This document shows, piece after piece, positions 52,203 to 60,680 of a DNA stretch of 64,000 nucleotides. Location: NCBI GenBank assembly GCA_017557665.1, contig JAFYYI010000087.1, positions 1 through 64,000 on the forward strand, given 5' to 3'. The notes under the pieces were generated by a model. The model saw only the letters and a program-made list of their open reading frames with translations. It did not search any database and had not been told where the DNA came from. The stretch comes from Muribaculaceae bacterium (GTDB lineage Bacteria; Bacteroidota; Bacteroidia; Bacteroidales; Muribaculaceae). Position numbers and translations under genes: made by a program. Each line of letters begins with the position of its first letter. Within the stretch, counting starts at the first letter, position 1.

Positions 52203-52232
52203 CAAAAGTAGTGCTAATTTTGTTATCTGCAA
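52203..52232 (-). promoter_or_regulatory. Promoter (TTG-N19-TACTTTTG) of the giant T9SS protein
   Basis: Both elements are on the minus strand with a 19-nt spacer. Confidence 0.72.
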
Positions 52233-52478
52233 AAATTATTCCAGTTTTTTTGCGTTAAACGAGTTATTTATTGAAGATTGAAAAGCCCAGCATGCGTAAA
52301 ATACTGATAAAACCGCACTTCCTACGGTTATCGGATGAGGATAAAATTGTAAGATAAATTCAGGGTCTTTGGGGGTGGTTTTTCTTAACGAAATGTTAAA
52401 CAAATTTGATGTTTTGAAGCATCATAAAGTACTGAAAACCATAGTATTAGGTGGTGTTATCCATGATAAATATGATAG
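52233..52478. other. A+T-rich interval without a visible gene
   Basis: No credible frame, repeat or hairpin stands out between the promoter and the repeat field. Confidence 0.5.
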
Positions 52479-52831
52479 ATAGCACGGGCTGCCGCGCCCT
52501 TTCTTTTAAAACGACAAGAAGGACAAGAAATACTAAGGCATCCGCGCTCCTTTATTTTCAAACAACTGGAACAACGCTGAACAACAGGAACAACAATTTA
52601 TTTTGGGCTGCCGCTCTTGATAAAAGGAAAACAATAAATACAATAAGCACAATGGCATCCGCGCTCTTTCTTTTAAACGACAAGAAAGACAAGAAATACT
52701 AAGGCATCCGCGCTCGCGGTTTTTCAAACAACAGGAACAACGTTGAACAACTGAGACAACAATTTATTTTGGGCTGCCACTCTTGATAAAAGGAAAACAA
52801 TAAATACAATAAGCACAATGGCATCCGCGCT
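52479..52831. repeat. Nonamer modules B-C-A-B-C-A in tandem
   Basis: Two copies of a unit of about 165 bp. Module B: NNNGACAAG nonamers then AAATACTAAGGCATCCGCGC. Module C: AACAAC units spaced 9, 10, 9, then ATTTATTTTGGGCTGCCGC. Module A: AAAACAATA, AATACAATA, AGCACAATG then GCATCCGCGC. Each module ends in a related GC-rich junction. Short frames read through it have no protein-like character. Confidence 0.85.
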
Positions 52832-52854
52832 TGGGCAGTTCTATTGCGAAACTC

Positions 52855-52980
52855 CTCATTCCTAACTCCTCATTTCTCATTTCTCATTCCAAACTCCTCA
52901 TTCCAAACTCCTCATTTCTCATTTCTCATTCCAAACTCCTCATTCCTCATTTCTCATTTCTCATTCCAAACTCCTCATTC
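52855..52980. repeat. 18-unit heptamer array (CTCATTC/CTCATTT/CAAACTC)
   Basis: Exactly 126 bp = 18 x 7 without any phase break. Units are CTCATTC, CTCATTT and CAAACTC with one CTAACTC, arranged in a higher-order pattern. It is flanked by the A module and by the terminator of the next gene. Confidence 0.92.
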
Positions 52981-52984
52981 TTGA

Positions 52985-53024
52985 ATAAAAAAGCCAGGGG
53001 GCGCTTCTATCAGCGACCCCTGGC
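52985..53024 (-). terminator. Terminator of the 1225-aa T9SS protein gene
   Basis: GCCAGGGGgCGCT / AGCGaCCCCTGGC stem, followed on the minus strand by TTTTTTATT. Confidence 0.88.
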
Positions 53025-53084
53025 CCAAATTGCTGTGGTTTAAGTAATATAATACTTTATAATTCAGTCATGAAGACTGTTTCG

Positions 53085-56000
53085 TTAACGGATGATCTTG
53101 CTGGTGCTGGTCGTTCCGTCACTGTAGCGGGTGATGACGATGTTAACGCCGTCGAAGGGCTTGTCGCTCTTCATACCTTGAGCGTTGACATAGGTGACGC
53201 CCACTACCGACTTGCCCATGAACAGGTCAAAGATTCCGGTGGTGATGTCCTGTCCGTCACCGGTGGCCTCGGCGATGTAGTATTCCTCACCGCCGTCGCG
53301 GTTGCCACGGAGTCCGCTGGGCTGGGTTCCACCCTCGACAACGCTTCTCTTGTAGTAGAAGCGGATGATGAACTTGAGCGCAGAGGGATCGTTGGCAACG
53401 CTGACGGGAACACCGAAGGTGTAGGGCAGACGTCCGTCGGCCTCTACCCACTGCTCCTTACCGAAGTAAATCGAGGAGAGGCTGGGATCGTCGACATAGA
53501 CCGTCTGGAGCAGGAAGGTGCCGTCCTCCATATCTGACGTCACACCGTTGTCGATGAGCTGACCATCGCTGTTGCGAGTGAAGTCGCGAGCCTGGTCATA
53601 GACGCACCACACGCGGAACATGTAGGGCTCGAAGGTGTACTGATCGCCATCGTTGGCATTATAGTCATCAGGCGAGAAACCGCTAACCCTCATGAAGGGA
53701 GTGTAAACGCAGTACTTCTCATTATTGGGAGCGTCCCAGGTACCATAATCGTTCTGGTGGACGTCGTTGTTGGTACTCAAGGTACCCCTGATGAAGTCGG
53801 GCGTCACGCCACCGAGCACGCTGCGCTTGATGTCGGAGCCGTAGCTGTTGTTCTTGCCGTCGGTGCGACCGGTGTTGTGACCGAAGGTCCAGATGACGGG
53901 CACGTAGTCGATCCAGTCGTTCTGCTGACCCTCGACAAATTCCATATCGATGCGCTTAACAGTGCCGTCGCCGATGTTGTTATAGTCGGGCAGCACGTTG
54001 TTGTTGAGCGCCTCGTTGAAGAAGTTTGTCACATTATCATCGGTCTGCTCAATACTCTGCTGGAGCATGGAGTAGCGGTGAGCGATATCGATAATGGGAT
54101 AGTTGCCGTTCTTCTCACCACGGAAGAGTCCGTAGTAGAACATATTGTTGTCGGTCTTGATGTCATAGACCATGGTGCTGTTCACAACGTTGGCCTTGAG
54201 CTCGAGATTCTTGTCGTTCTCCACCTCCTCGAGGGTGTAGAGACCGTTGACCGTTGAGCTGGTCTTGTAAACAGTCACGGGAACGGTACTACTGGTCTCG
54301 CCGGTGGCTTCCTCCTTGAGCACGTACTCATACTTGTCGGGATGCTGGTTGTACATCGTCTCGCCGATGAACTGGTCAACGAAGACGATAGGCTTCTTGG
54401 TCTCGTCGTCGAGGAAGTTGAGGGCCTCGTTGCCGGTGTAAGTGCCATCCATGGGACGCCAGCCCTGACCGCCGAGTCCGGGGATGGTGATCGGCTCGGT
54501 GGCCTCGTCGCTGACGAGCTTGCCGCTCTCCTGTGCGGTAGCGGTAGCGGTCACGACGTAATCAAACAAGTGGCGGGGCACGGTGATGCTTGCCGAGCCG
54601 TTGCCGGTAGCTTCGGGATAGCCGGGCACGTTCAAGGTCACGGTGCCAGCACCGGTGGCGGTGATGACCACGTTGTCACCAACCACCTCGTAGGTGATGA
54701 CGGGCGTATCGGTCTTGGGCAGAGCAGGGATGGTCACCGTCACGACAGCCTCGGGACTCTCGTTATAGGTGTCACCCTCAGTGGTGTAGGCATGAACCTC
54801 GACTGTGTAGTCCTGTTCGCCGCGCGGGAAGGTAAGATCCTGCGTCTGCTGGCCATTCTGGTCAATCACGTAGTATTCCAGATCACCGTCAGTGTTGGGA
54901 TCCGGGGTGATGGTGATTGTCGTGCTGGTGTTACCGTCAACGCTGGTCACGGTGGGCGCGTCAGGTGTCAGCTTGTCGCTCTTGAAGATGAGCTGGACAG
55001 CGAGGTCACCATACTGGCTGAAGTCAAGAGTTTGCCAACCAGTGTTAGTTGTGGTACCACCGCTACTACCACTGAAATCAACGGGATTCCATTCATAATC
55101 TGCAATGGTTCCAGATTCTATGGTTTTGGCTTCACCATTGACGCTAACAGTATATCCATCATCCCATCCAGCAGCTGCAATTAAAACGCTGACATCGGTA
55201 TTGCCACCAAATGCGCTACTGCTGATGACAATGGAGGCCGTACCATTCACTGATAAGTAGCCAAGATTGTAGCCACTGACTGTCTCTTGGTAAAAATATG
55301 TCGCACCATCAAGTGACCAGCCATTAGGCAATTCCCAACAAGTTTGGCCATTGTCATTTGTATAAGTAGCGCCGTTATAGGCCCAATATGTCAGATAATC
55401 GCCTGTCGCATTATCAACGACAATAATGTAGTAGAACGACGTTTGGAAACAGTTTTGACACGTAATGGTGATATCTCCAGCGCCACCGCTACCTTGTGAT
55501 TCTACAGTCATATATGCGTAATGGTTATGGGTGGTACTCTGGGAGTTCAGGGCCATGGGGAACAGATTCTGACCCGTGGTGCCCGTGGGGTACTGGATAT
55601 AGGTGTAGCCCAAAGAGAGGCCGGCATTATCGTCGCCCACAATGAAGGGCACAGGCTCATCCAGGTAGAACTCATGCCATTGGCCGTCCTGAAGCGCTAC
55701 ATAAGCAGGAGCCGTCGGGGTGACCTTTTTGTAGAGCTGGATGTTCTGCTGGCTAGTCTGCCCGTAGTAACGGAAGCGATAGTTATTGGTACCAGTGGCG
55801 CTATTGAATCTCAGGTAATAAGTATTGCTTGCATTGGTGTTTGTGCTTGATCGTCCCCTGATGACAACGTTGTTGTTATTAAAGGTAATCGAGTTGTTAT
55901 AAACTGTAGTAGCACTTTCGTTAAACCCATTGCTGCTCGACGTCCTACCGATATATTTTCCGCTTTTACTCCTGATGGTATAATAGCTGCCATTAGCCGT

Positions 56001-56762
56001 AATAGTGAACGTTGAGGCATCGGTAGTCGCATTTGACTCAATGATATTACCGTTGCGAGTAACACTGATCACGTTGTTGCCTGCATCAAGGGTTGCCCGA
56101 CTGCCATCAAAGGCCACATTGTCTGTCTCATACACGATGAGGTATTCAGCACCGCTTTCCAGGTCGGCAGTGCTAGTTACCTTTTCGTAATAGGGGTCTG
56201 CTACGGTAGAAGTCAGTTCACCGATACTCCAGGTGTAGAGATGGTCTTGATCATAGTTGCCGCCACTGGTAATCGGCCAAGCCATGAATTCACCGACGTT
56301 GACAGTCTGGGTGCCGTCACCGTACAGAGCGAGGCGGAAGCCGATAATGTCATCACCGATATGATTGGCGTATTCGCTACGAAGCAAATCCGTCTCGATG
56401 AAAATTTCTTGAGGGCTGGAATAGGCATTGCCCAAGCCCATACCTACATCGAAATTGTCGCCCGTGAAGGGACCCACGGTCTCCTCGCCGCTGTTGAGCC
56501 TGAGCGGTGCACGGAATAGTATATCGGGCGATTTTGAGCCATTGGGGGCACTCTCGGGCTTAACCATGTTGGCGGGGTTGAAGCGGTTCAGCATATCGTT
56601 GATCGATAAGCTATTGTCACGTTGCAGCGAATTCAAGTCAAAGCCCTTGGCCTGCACACTATTCAACTGGTGGTTAGCGTGGTTGACTGCATCGGTGCGT
56701 TGCGCGTTAAGCGACAGAGAGAGCAGCGTGATGGCTGCCAGAATCATATATATCTTTTTCAT
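53085..56762 (-). CDS. Large secreted protein with T9SS type A C-terminal sorting domain
   Basis: 1225 aa. The signal peptide is KKIYMILAAITLLSLSLNAQ. In order: an N-terminal beta domain (LYGDGTQTVNVGEFMAWPI), the YLIVYETDNVAFDGSRATLDAGN...IQLYKK domain also found in the 47526 protein (about 200-350), Gly/Ser-rich strands, and Fn3-like segments (SPEAVVTVTIPAL, about 650-800). The last 420 residues are homologous to the 47526 protein (GETSSTVPVTVYKTSSTVNGLYTLEEVENDK, MFYYGLFRGE). It ends with a T9SS type A domain (DKPFDGVNIVITRYSDG, then KIIR). It lies 14 bp downstream of the 681-aa gene on the same strand, so the two are cotranscribed. Probably surface-anchored. Confidence 0.82.
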   Translation of the reverse strand: MKKIYMILAAITLLSLSLNAQRTDAVNHANHQLNSVQAKGFDLNSLQRDNSLSINDMLNRFNPANMVKPESAPNGSKSPDILFRAPLRLNSGEETVGPFTGDNFDVGMGLGNAYSSPQEIFIETDLLRSEYANHIGDDIIGFRLALYGDGTQTVNVGEFMAWPITSGGNYDQDHLYTWSIGELTSTVADPYYEKVTSTADLESGAEYLIVYETDNVAFDGSRATLDAGNNVISVTRNGNIIESNATTDASTFTITANGSYYTIRSKSGKYIGRTSSSNGFNESATTVYNNSITFNNNNVVIRGRSSTNTNASNTYYLRFNSATGTNNYRFRYYGQTSQQNIQLYKKVTPTAPAYVALQDGQWHEFYLDEPVPFIVGDDNAGLSLGYTYIQYPTGTTGQNLFPMALNSQSTTHNHYAYMTVESQGSGGAGDITITCQNCFQTSFYYIIVVDNATGDYLTYWAYNGATYTNDNGQTCWELPNGWSLDGATYFYQETVSGYNLGYLSVNGTASIVISSSAFGGNTDVSVLIAAAGWDDGYTVSVNGEAKTIESGTIADYEWNPVDFSGSSGGTTTNTGWQTLDFSQYGDLAVQLIFKSDKLTPDAPTVTSVDGNTSTTITITPDPNTDGDLEYYVIDQNGQQTQDLTFPRGEQDYTVEVHAYTTEGDTYNESPEAVVTVTIPALPKTDTPVITYEVVGDNVVITATGAGTVTLNVPGYPEATGNGSASITVPRHLFDYVVTATATAQESGKLVSDEATEPITIPGLGGQGWRPMDGTYTGNEALNFLDDETKKPIVFVDQFIGETMYNQHPDKYEYVLKEEATGETSSTVPVTVYKTSSTVNGLYTLEEVENDKNLELKANVVNSTMVYDIKTDNNMFYYGLFRGEKNGNYPIIDIAHRYSMLQQSIEQTDDNVTNFFNEALNNNVLPDYNNIGDGTVKRIDMEFVEGQQNDWIDYVPVIWTFGHNTGRTDGKNNSYGSDIKRSVLGGVTPDFIRGTLSTNNDVHQNDYGTWDAPNNEKYCVYTPFMRVSGFSPDDYNANDGDQYTFEPYMFRVWCVYDQARDFTRNSDGQLIDNGVTSDMEDGTFLLQTVYVDDPSLSSIYFGKEQWVEADGRLPYTFGVPVSVANDPSALKFIIRFYYKRSVVEGGTQPSGLRGNRDGGEEYYIAEATGDGQDITTGIFDLFMGKSVVGVTYVNAQGMKSDKPFDGVNIVITRYSDGTTSTSKIIR

Positions 56763-56776
56763 CGCTTATTTCGTGT

Positions 56777-58822
56777 TTAGTTGTTAGTTTTGTTACCATT
56801 CTCATCATAGCCAGGCTCAATGTGCTGGAATCCCTCGCGATAGGTGATGCGGTAGTAAGCCTTCTCGCCTTGCATGATGATCTCGATGTCGGCGATGGCA
56901 TCTTCGTCGCGGTAGAGGGTGAAGGTACGTCCGTCGGTGCCGACGTTGGCAGCGGTAACACCTGACAGTCCGAGCGCGTCAAGATTCTTGGGCGCGAGGA
57001 AGTTGCGGTAGTAGTTCACCTCGTTGTTGGAGTCGTCGCTAACGACATAGTCGCTCTCGTAACGCTTGAGCTCGAGACCGATGAAGTCGTTGAGGCCCGG
57101 GATGACAACGAAGTCATCGTTACTCTGTGAGAAGAAGACGTCCTTGTTGGTGGCATCATCGGGAGTGCCGATTACATAGTAGGTGATCTTGTAGCTGCTG
57201 TCATACTGCGGTACGTCATAGGTGTAGGACGTATCGTGAGGATCGGGCAGGGTGATTTCACGGGTGGTCACGGTGCCGTCAGGGGCGGTGACAATCTCGA
57301 AGAGACGGTAGGACTGAACAACATCGTTGTCGGTGATGGCGCTCAGGTTGGACTCCCAAGTGACGGTCACGGTGTACATCTCGGGCGTGGTGGAGGCTTG
57401 AGCCTCGGCATCCAACGTGATGATGTACATACCAATCTCGGGCTGGTGGTTTTCATCATAGGTACGCCATTCGCTGCCATCCACACCACGGTAGTCGGGG
57501 ATGAAGAACACGAGGCTGGAAACGTGGTTCTCGGTAGTACCGTTCTTACCAGACATCGAGAAGTAGTGTTGCCTGAAGTTCACACCCATACAGTCGTGTA
57601 GGATGGGATAGGACTCCTTGTTCTTCATGCGGGTGTAGAAGTCATCATAGCCTGATGCGTCATCAACATCGTTGGCGCTGAATTCCTCATACATGCTGTA
57701 GAAGGGAGCACGGTCGTAGGGTATGTCATCGAGCGAACTGTAGTAGAACATCTTACCCTTGCTGACAAAGAAGAAGCGGTTGAGGTCGCCGGTGTAGCTG
57801 AAGATGGTACCGGGGTTGTCGCCACCCACGCCCACGCGCATACCGTCGGTCAAGAGCTGTATCTCGGTGAAATAGGTAGAGAAGTAGTCTCTCAGTTCTT
57901 GTGTTGAAGAGGTGAACTCAGGAGCGGTCACTTCAGGATCATTATTGATGCCGTCTTTGAGCTTGACCAGACACACCGTGTAGCCGTTGTCGTCGGGCGG
58001 CGTGATGGTGCCGGGGAAGTCATAGGTGATGATGCTAACATAACCACTCGTATAGGTCAGCTCACCAGTGTAAAAACCATAGGTGTCATTACCGATTGTT
58101 AACGTGACTCCGTTATAAGTTGCCGATGAGGGCCTGGTATAGACTCTAATCCTGGCAAAGCCGTAGTTGTTCTGCATCCACTCTGCAGGGATGGACACAC
58201 TGCCACCACTACCCGAACTGGTGTGCCAATAGTTGCCGTTGCTGACCGTTGTCCAACCGCTCGGGAAATTAGTGTTGGAAGGCGTGCAGGAGCGTAACTG
58301 GTTACCGTTTCCGTCCAAGATCTCAATCTGACTGATATACACCTGGCTGGAATTAACCGAAATGACTGCGGCGTCATTATAATTGGTACCAGTGATGTTC
58401 CAGCCATGCTGAATAGTCTGATAAGGGATATCAGCATTGCGAGGGGCCGAGAACTTGGCACCAGGAATCGTGCGGTCGGTGTAGATGCGCTTGAGGAGCG
58501 CTATCATGCCGTCAGGATCGGTGTACTGATCGGTGAGCAATGCACTGTTGTTCCCCCAGGTAACGGGAGACTGGCTCTCGTACCATGACTTGGGATGAAC
58601 CACATAAGCATTCAGGTCATAGTTCTGAGTGCGATGCGGAGCGTTAGCTTTCATGTCAGCTCGTTCTTGCATGGGTGCTGCCTCTCCATGCGCTTTGACT
58701 TGCTCTTTAGTCAAAGCCATTTTCTGGGTGACGCGCATTTCTTTCTGTTGAGCCTGCGCATCACTGGTCCAGCCCACTGCTAGCAGAAGACTGAACAGCA
58801 AAAATGTCAGTTTTTTGTTCAT
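56777..58822 (-). CDS. Secreted paralogue of the giant protein's N-terminal half, without sorting domain
   Basis: 681 aa with the signal peptide KKLTFLLFSLLLAVGWTSDAQA, almost the same as in the 47526 protein, and homologous to its first 640 residues or so (PKSWYESQSPVTW, HGWNIT, IQLLTDGMRVG, DLNRFFFVSKGK, YSMYEEFSAND, FSMSGKNGT, FFIPDYRG, VIPGLNDFI). It stops at YDENGNKTNN without a dockerin or T9SS domain. The next gene supplies a T9SS-tagged partner that matches the other half of the giant protein. So this locus looks like the split form of the fused gene. Export through Sec is clear; surface anchoring is not. Confidence 0.78.
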   Translation of the reverse strand: MNKKLTFLLFSLLLAVGWTSDAQAQQKEMRVTQKMALTKEQVKAHGEAAPMQERADMKANAPHRTQNYDLNAYVVHPKSWYESQSPVTWGNNSALLTDQYTDPDGMIALLKRIYTDRTIPGAKFSAPRNADIPYQTIQHGWNITGTNYNDAAVISVNSSQVYISQIEILDGNGNQLRSCTPSNTNFPSGWTTVSNGNYWHTSSGSGGSVSIPAEWMQNNYGFARIRVYTRPSSATYNGVTLTIGNDTYGFYTGELTYTSGYVSIITYDFPGTITPPDDNGYTVCLVKLKDGINNDPEVTAPEFTSSTQELRDYFSTYFTEIQLLTDGMRVGVGGDNPGTIFSYTGDLNRFFFVSKGKMFYYSSLDDIPYDRAPFYSMYEEFSANDVDDASGYDDFYTRMKNKESYPILHDCMGVNFRQHYFSMSGKNGTTENHVSSLVFFIPDYRGVDGSEWRTYDENHQPEIGMYIITLDAEAQASTTPEMYTVTVTWESNLSAITDNDVVQSYRLFEIVTAPDGTVTTREITLPDPHDTSYTYDVPQYDSSYKITYYVIGTPDDATNKDVFFSQSNDDFVVIPGLNDFIGLELKRYESDYVVSDDSNNEVNYYRNFLAPKNLDALGLSGVTAANVGTDGRTFTLYRDEDAIADIEIIMQGEKAYYRITYREGFQHIEPGYDENGNKTNN

Positions 58823-59023
58823 AGTTCCACAAATATTAAATTATAAAGCATATATCATAACACAGTAATCGATAATTATGGAAGAGTTGTGGAAATTGCG
58901 GTAAGTAACAATCATTCTTGGACACCCTAATATGACTTTAAGGGCTTTTGGTTATGAATTGTAAAAAGGTAAGTAATGCAATCCTATCCTATTCCTCCGC
59001 TAACTAGCGATCTCTTAATCGTG

Positions 59024-59055
59024 CAAATTTACAACACATTTTTCATCGTTTGCAA
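59024..59055 (-). promoter_or_regulatory. Promoter (TTG-N21-TAAATTTG) of the split T9SS pair
   Basis: Consensus elements on the minus strand, giving a leader of about 195 nt before 58822. No other feature is seen in 58823-59023. Confidence 0.72.
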
Positions 59056-59170
59056 TGTTCTTTTAAAAAAATGTATTAAAAGGCGAGAGTACTATTGGAA
59101 CCGGCGCCGATAGCAGTAGGGGTGGGGCCAAAACCGTAAAAAATAGGATTAAAAAACAAGAAAGGCTATG

Positions 59171-59490
59171 GCTATCGCTCTTGATAAAAGGAAAACAATA
59201 AATACAATAAGTACAAAGGCATCCGCGCTCTTTCTTTTTTAAACAACAAGAAAGACAAGAAATACTAGGGCATCCGCGCTCGTTTTTCAAACAACTGGGA
59301 CAACGGTGGGCAACTGGGACAACAATTTATTTTGGGCTGACGCTCTTGATAAAAGGAAAACAATAAATACAATAAGAACAATGGCATCCGCGCTCTTTCT
59401 TTTTTAAACAACAAGAAAGACAAGAAATACTAGGGCTGTCGCGCTCGGTTTTCAAACAACTGGGACAACGGTGGGCAACTGGAACAACCT
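59171..59490. repeat. Nonamer modules A-B-C-A-B-C in tandem
   Basis: Same three modules and the same order as at 52479-52831, but starting with A. Unit length is about 165 bp. Sequence differs between the loci mainly inside the nonamers (GACAACGGTGGGCAAC in module C), while junctions like GGCATCCGCGCTC are kept. Confidence 0.85.
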
Positions 59491-59507
59491 TTTTTTAATA
59501 GGGGTGG

Positions 59508-60659
59508 TTAGTTTTGGCGGGTCTTGGTGGTGAGGATGTCGATGGCGCGGTCAAGGATGGCGTCGTGGGTGCGGTCGTTTTCGTCCATGTCAATGCGGAC
59601 GTCGGGGGCAACGCCGAACTCGGTGAGCTGTCCCTGGGCGTCCATGACGGGGCATGACGAGAAACGGACGCGCCAGCCGTTGGGCAACTCGCTGGTGAAG
59701 GGCAGGCCGCAGCCTCCGCCGGTGGTATCGCCGACGATGGTGACCTGACCAAGGCCCTTCATGATGGAGACGAAGTTGTTGGTGGCGCTGAAGGAGCCGC
59801 GACTGGCGAGGACAACGACGGGTTTGAGGTAGTGGATATGGTTCTTGGTGGGCTCGAAGTAGTAGGGGTAGGGCTCCGAGAAGTCGTTATGGCCGGGGCC
59901 CTTCTTGTGGCAGATGTAGCCGGCCAACGTCTTCTGGTCGATGAAGCGCGAGACGAGGGTCTCGACGTTGGTGAGCAGACCTCCGCCATTGTCACGCACG
60001 TCGATGATGAGGCCGTCGGCGGTGGAAAGGTAACTCAGGATGAGGTCGAGATTGCCCTCGCCGATGCCCGAGGAGAAGGAGCCGTAGTACATGTAGCCAA
60101 AGTTCTGGGGGAGAATCTGGTACTTGATGCCCGAGGCCCTCTTGTAGTCGAAGTTGAGGTAATGCTGGTCGATGATGCGCTCGTCGTAATTGACGGGCCA
60201 CTGCTCCCAGATCCAGTAGCGCGACACGTCGTGGCTGGCGATGAGGTTGGTGTGACCGTCGCGCAACTCCTTGAGCATGTCGCCACAAATGTCGAACAAC
60301 TCCCTGTCGGTCATCACGTTAGACACGCGGGCGCGGTAGCGGTCATGCACCTCGTTCCAGTCGACCTGCTTGTAGTCAAAGAAGCTGTAATGCTCGTCCA
60401 TGATGGTCCACAGGGCCTCGAAGTTACCCACCTGATCCTGCTGGAACTCGTCCTTCTCGGCACATCCCGTCAATACGACACAAGACAACACGATAAAAGG
60501 AAGACAATAAGTACAATAAATACTATGGCTTATGCGCCCATTTTTCAATGCGAATTTCACGAATTTGACCAATTCCACGAATTTGATTAATAAACGATTC
60601 GTGAAATTCGCGTAATTCGCATTAGCCCCGCAGGATATGAATCTGGATAGCATTGTCAT
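59508..60659 (-). CDS. S41-family peptidase lipoprotein; N-terminus read from a repeat element
   Basis: The longest frame is 383 aa. A lipoprotein signal is clear near residues 53-67 (LPFIVLSCVVLTGC, with Cys as lipidation site). The mature part has an N-terminal helical domain (FEALWTIMDEHYSFFDYK), then the S41 core with LIIDVRDNGGG and ASRGSFSATN (Ser nucleophile) and GDTTGGG. No PDZ domain is visible, so it belongs to the tricorn-core type of S41 enzymes. The first 50 residues come from the A/E repeat at 60493-60680. No other ATG lies before the lipobox, so either translation starts in the repeat or an unusual start is used. Downstream of the DUF3316-like gene and probably in its operon. 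Confidence 0.85.
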   Translation of the reverse strand: MTMLSRFISCGANANYANFTNRLLIKFVELVKFVKFALKNGRISHSIYCTYCLPFIVLSCVVLTGCAEKDEFQQDQVGNFEALWTIMDEHYSFFDYKQVDWNEVHDRYRARVSNVMTDRELFDICGDMLKELRDGHTNLIASHDVSRYWIWEQWPVNYDERIIDQHYLNFDYKRASGIKYQILPQNFGYMYYGSFSSGIGEGNLDLILSYLSTADGLIIDVRDNGGGLLTNVETLVSRFIDQKTLAGYICHKKGPGHNDFSEPYPYYFEPTKNHIHYLKPVVVLASRGSFSATNNFVSIMKGLGQVTIVGDTTGGGCGLPFTSELPNGWRVRFSSCPVMDAQGQLTEFGVAPDVRIDMDENDRTHDAILDRAIDILTTKTRQN

Positions 60660-60680
60660 TATTGTATTTATTGTTTTCTT
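60493..60680. repeat. Composite palindrome A-E-A', upstream of the S41 gene
   Basis: Outer arms A (GGAAGACAATAAGTACAATA) and A' (TATTGTATTTATTGTTTTC) are inverted. Inside, module E has CGAATTT nonamers (GCGAATTTC, ACGAATTTG, ACCAATTCC, ACGAATTTG) and then inverted ones (ATTCGTGAA, ATTCGCGTA, ATTCGCATT). The right flank is AGCCCCGCAGGATATG. Nearly the same as 61447-61632. Confidence 0.88.

Noticed and set aside
52451..52727. Short frames within the B-C-A repeat field on both strands
   Set aside because: Translations merely follow the 9-bp period and have no promoter or protein features.
52479..52980. CRISPR array
   Set aside because: Repeats are 7-9 bp and degenerate with no unique spacers of constant length, and no cas genes are nearby.
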